From the NCBI GenBank assembly GCA_027030825.1, contig JALVEM010000449.1:1-7572 (forward strand): a DNA stretch of 7,572 nt. The letters run 5' to 3'. Both the position numbers and the translations under genes were made by a program. The notes beneath the pieces were generated by a model, which made no database searches, had not been told where the DNA came from, and worked only from the letters and a program-made list of their open reading frames with translations. This document shows, in pieces, positions 5,367 through 7,572 of this stretch (position 1 is its first letter; each line of letters begins with the position of its first letter). The stretch is from Thiohalobacter sp. (GTDB lineage: Bacteria; Pseudomonadota; Gammaproteobacteria; Thiohalobacterales; Thiohalobacteraceae).

Positions 5367-5681
5367 TCAATCCCCGGGCGGAAAGTGCACCCGGGCCGGC
5401 CAGCTCACCATGTGCCCGGGTTCGACCATGGGCTCGAGATCGGCGATGATGCGTTCGGCCTTCTCCAGCTCGTCGAAGAACTCGATCACGATGGGCAGAT
5501 CCAGCGACAGATCGAGCAGATCGGCATGATGCACGTGACCGGACCTGCCGAAGCCGCTGATCGCCCGATAGACGGTCACGCCGCAGACCTTTTCCCGGTC
5601 GTGCAGCAGCTTGAGAAACCGCTCCTTCTCGCCCTTCTTCTCGGTGGTGTAGATGCGCACGAACAGGACGTCCTTGATCAT
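5367..5681 (-). CDS. DUF190 family protein, PII-like partner of the fluoride channel gene
   Basis: A 104-residue cytosolic protein starting MIKDVLFVRIYTTEKKG. Recognisable DUF190 signatures are GVTVYRAISGFGRSG (34-48), LLDLSLDLPIVIEFFD (55-70) and a following ERIIADLEPMV helix. The family has a PII/GlnB-like ferredoxin fold and is frequently encoded next to crcB; its biochemical role is not established. Its ATG overlaps the crcB stop (ATGA), indicating translational coupling, and GGAG lies nine bases before the start. The His-rich GHVHH (48-52) is a small local peculiarity. The open frame continues upstream within crcB, but the start at 5681 matches the family N-terminus. A regulatory role beside the channel is inference from context. 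Confidence 0.9.
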   Translation of the reverse strand: MIKDVLFVRIYTTEKKGEKERFLKLLHDREKVCGVTVYRAISGFGRSGHVHHADLLDLSLDLPIVIEFFDELEKAERIIADLEPMVEPGHMVSWPARVHFPPGD

Positions 5682-6055
5682 CCGATCTGTCTCCCCATGA
5701 ACAGGCCGAAGGCCGCGGCCAGTACACAGACCAGGACGCTGGCCACGGCATTGGCGAGGGCGCGCGGCCAGGCGCCCGATTCGATGAGCATGAGCGTCTC
5801 CACCGAGAAGGTCGAGAAGGTGGTGAACGCCCCGAGCAGGCCGATGAGCAGGAAGGCGCGGGTCTCGGGCGGCGAGTCGAGCCGTTCGATCAGCAGCACG
5901 GTCAGCAGGCCCATCACGAAACTGCCGATGACATTCACCGCCAGCGTCCCCCAGGGAAAACCGCGGCCCAGCCAGCCGTAGACGGCGGTAGAGACCCAGT
6001 AGCGCATCAGCGCCCCGACCGCGCCGCCACCGGCAATCGCCGCCCACTGCATCAT
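5678..6055 (-). CDS. crcB: Fluoride channel (Fluc/CrcB)
   Basis: A 125-residue inner-membrane protein with four predicted transmembrane helices. It exports fluoride as a dual-topology homodimer. Family motifs are all present: GGGAVGALMRYW (9-20), GTLAVNVIGSFVMG (36-49, including the pore Asn41) and GLLGAFTTFSTFSVET (72-87). The last contains the central Na+-site TTFST turn and the two Phe-box residues (Phe80, Phe83). A longer frame opens at 6103, but the family start is at the paired ATGs (6055/6052) and the extension has no ribosome site. It sits between rarA and DUF190 and overlaps the latter by four bases. I see no recognisable fluoride riboswitch in the 73 bases before it, so it is likely expressed constitutively with the operon. 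Confidence 0.95.
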   Translation of the reverse strand: MMQWAAIAGGGAVGALMRYWVSTAVYGWLGRGFPWGTLAVNVIGSFVMGLLTVLLIERLDSPPETRAFLLIGLLGAFTTFSTFSVETLMLIESGAWPRALANAVASVLVCVLAAAFGLFMGRQIG

Positions 6056-6080
6056 CCCGTCGATGCCCTCTCGTCCCGAA

Positions 6081-6128
6081 TGTTCAGGGCGCAAATGATA
6101 CACGCAAAGCAGGCGCCCTGCCGGAACA
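6081..6128. repeat. Inverted repeat filling the rarA–crcB gap
   Basis: CAGGGCGC (6085-6092) and GCGCCCTG (6113-6120) form a perfect 8-bp stem around a 20-base loop. TGTT (6081-6084) and AACA (6125-6128) can extend the stem past a short bulge. It occupies most of the space between the rarA stop and the crcB start. On the minus strand no T-run follows, so it is not a classical terminator; it may modulate processing or expression of crcB. Confidence 0.45.
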
Positions 6129-7442
6129 TCAGCGCTCGTTCCGGCGCGCCTTCCGGTCCAGCGCGCGCAGATGGTCCAGTTTTTCCTTCAGCCGGGCCTC
6201 GAAGCCGCGATCGACCGGGCGGTAATAGCGGCGCTCGGTCATTTCTTCCGGAAAATAGCGCTCGCCTGCGGCATAGGCCCCGGGCTCGTCGTGGGCATAG
6301 CGGTAACCGTCACCGTGACCCAGCGACTTCATCAGCCGCGTGGGCGCATTGCGCAGATGGAGCGGGACCTCGAGCGTACCCTGTTCGCGGGCGTCCTTCA
6401 TGGCGGCCTGCCAGGCCACGTAGGCCGCATTGCTCTTCGGCGCAAGCGCGAGATAGAGCACCGCCTGTGCGAGCGCCAGTTCCCCCTCGGGGCTGCCGAG
6501 CCGCTCCATGGCCTGCCAGGCATCGATGCACACCCCGAGCGCGCGTGGATCGGCGTTGCCGATGTCCTCGCTGGCCATGCGCACCAGCCGGCGTGCGATG
6601 TAGTCCGGATCGCAGCCGCCGTCGATCATGCGCGCCAGCCAGTAGAGCGCCGCATCGGGCGCCGAGCCGCGCACGGACTTGTGCAGTGCGGAGATCTGAT
6701 CGTAGAAGAGATCGCCACCCCGGTCGAAACGGCGCACGCCCTCGGTCAGCACGTCTTCCAGAATGGCCGCATCGATCCGGGGCCGCTCGCGTGACTCGGC
6801 CACGTCAGCGGCCAGCTCGAGCCAGGTCAGCGCCCGACGTGCATCCCCGTCGGCGGCAGCGGCGAGGGTCTCGAGCACTCCCTCTTCCGTCTCCAGCCCC
6901 CGACTCCCCAGCCCGCGTTCGGCGTCCTCGAGGGCGCGCTGCAGAAGCACCCGCAGATCTTCGGCATCGAGCGGACGCAGCACATAGGTGCGCGCCCGGG
7001 AGAGCAGCGCGTTGTTGAGGGCAAAGGAGGGATTCTCTGTGGTGGCGCCGATGAAGACGAGCAGCCCGGATTCCACGTGCGGGAGAAAGGCATCCTGTTG
7101 CGCCTTGTTGAACCGGTGGACCTCGTCGACGAACAGCAGGGTCGGCCGCCCCCGTTCCCGTTCCAGTTTCGCCTGCTCGACGGCCTGCCGGATGTCCTTC
7201 ACCCCGGCGAGCACGGCCGAGAGCGTGAGGAAACGGGCATCGGCCTGGGCGGCGAACAGGCGCGCCAGCGTGGTCTTGCCCGTGCCCGGCGGTCCCCACA
7301 GCACCATGGAGTGGAGATGCCCCTGCTCGATCGCCGCCCGCAGCGGCTTGCCGGGCGCGACCAGATGCGGCTGGCCGAGCACTTCATCGAGATTGCGCGG
7401 CCGCATGCGGTCGGCCAGAGGACGATAGAGGCGGTCGTTCAT
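6129..7442 (-). CDS. rarA: Replication-associated recombination protein A (AAA+ ATPase, MgsA/WRNIP1 family)
   Basis: A full-length 437-residue protein. It acts at stalled replication forks as a tetrameric ATPase that interacts with single-strand binding protein. The AAA+ core shows Walker A GPPGTGKTT (50-58), Walker B LLFVDEVHRF (102-111), sensor 1 GATTENPSF (132-140) and the SRAR arginine-finger region (148-151). After the lid come the family-specific tetramerisation and C-terminal segments, including KSVRGSAPDAALYWLARM, ASEDIGNADP, APKSNAAY and the terminal ERYFPEEMTERRYYRP region. The N-terminus (RPLADRMRPRNLDEVLGQ) is typical. The start lies six bases after the lolA stop without a strong ribosome site, suggesting translational coupling. 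The gene order lolA–rarA–crcB–serS is a familiar gammaproteobacterial arrangement. Confidence 0.97.
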   Translation of the reverse strand: MNDRLYRPLADRMRPRNLDEVLGQPHLVAPGKPLRAAIEQGHLHSMVLWGPPGTGKTTLARLFAAQADARFLTLSAVLAGVKDIRQAVEQAKLERERGRPTLLFVDEVHRFNKAQQDAFLPHVESGLLVFIGATTENPSFALNNALLSRARTYVLRPLDAEDLRVLLQRALEDAERGLGSRGLETEEGVLETLAAAADGDARRALTWLELAADVAESRERPRIDAAILEDVLTEGVRRFDRGGDLFYDQISALHKSVRGSAPDAALYWLARMIDGGCDPDYIARRLVRMASEDIGNADPRALGVCIDAWQAMERLGSPEGELALAQAVLYLALAPKSNAAYVAWQAAMKDAREQGTLEVPLHLRNAPTRLMKSLGHGDGYRYAHDEPGAYAAGERYFPEEMTERRYYRPVDRGFEARLKEKLDHLRALDRKARRNER

Positions 7443-7448
7443 CGTCGT

Positions 7449-7572
7449 TCAGGGCTCGCCGACATCCCCGATCACGTCCACGCCGGGCGGCGGCCGGAAG
7501 CGGAACAGGTCGGGGTCGATCGGCTCGTTGATGCGGACGTGCTCGAAGCGGATCCGCGTGCGCTGGTCGCAA
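7449..7572 (-). CDS. lolA: Outer-membrane lipoprotein carrier protein LolA (3' end only)
   Basis: Only the last 40 residues and the stop lie in the window. They end with RIRFEHVRINEPIDP, then DLFRFRPPPGVDVIGDVGEP. The pattern QRT-x-IRF, followed by N-x-P-[IL]-D, LFRF and PPPGVDVIG, is characteristic of the LolA C-terminus, which contributes strands and the closing segment of the lipid-binding half-barrel. LolA carries lipoproteins across the periplasm from LolCDE to LolB. The gene is six bases upstream of rarA in the same direction, as in Pseudomonas and E. coli relatives. The short text limits certainty, but the neighbouring rarA makes the call solid. Confidence 0.88.
   Translation of the reverse strand, partial: CDQRTRIRFEHVRINEPIDPDLFRFRPPPGVDVIGDVGEP

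Noticed and set aside
3514..5981. Very long open frames antisense to, or in other frames of, serS, sixA and crcB (for example 745 codons on the minus strand and 473 on the plus strand)
   Set aside because: They are Arg/Pro/Ala/Gly-rich with no motifs and no ribosome sites, and cover well-identified genes; long shadow frames are expected in high-GC DNA.
6056..6128. Fluoride riboswitch before crcB
   Set aside because: The conserved pseudoknot sequence pattern is not visible; only a simple inverted repeat is present. A covariance search would settle it.

Overview
This is a 7.6-kb piece of a high-GC gammaproteobacterial chromosome. The clearest evidence is the conserved minus-strand run lolA–rarA–crcB–serS–cysG, an order I know from Pseudomonas and relatives. 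Dense overlapping genes, strong GC bias at codon third positions and the family signatures would fit a Chromatiales/Ectothiorhodospira-type lineage, but I cannot fix the genus.

Right half (about 4.05-7.57 kb, all minus strand): the 3' end of lolA (lipoprotein chaperone), then rarA (replication-associated AAA+ ATPase), crcB (fluoride channel), a DUF190 gene that overlaps crcB by 4 bases (ATGA), and serS (seryl-tRNA synthetase). The spacing is tight and the block reads as one housekeeping operon. The only insertion relative to the Pseudomonas order is the DUF190 gene, a small PII-like protein often found beside crcB.

Left half (about 0.32-4.05 kb): where serS would normally be followed directly by cysG, about 3.7 kb of other material lies between them. 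It contains (a) three plus-strand genes that look co-oriented: a helical cytosolic protein of unknown function, a membrane-anchored diguanylate cyclase with an intact GGDEF and I-site, and a SixA-like histidine phosphatase whose end overlaps the end of serS; (b) a divergent minus-strand gene for a small exported, probably outer-membrane beta-barrel protein that I do not recognise; (c) a 323-base divergent control region with promoter-like hexamers, a dyad over one promoter and an orphan terminator pointing left; and (d) a 139-bp MITE-like palindromic-ended element, plus a 24-bp partial copy, immediately after the stop codon of the outer-membrane gene. The first 319 bases are the 5' end of cysG (siroheme synthase, NAD-binding dehydrogenase domain).

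I see no CRISPR array, phage gene, transposase, tRNA or rRNA. The most interesting parts are the signalling/outer-membrane island in the broken serS–cysG linkage, the MITE-like repeat, and the unexplained terminator in the divergent control region. I found no convincing wholly new system.
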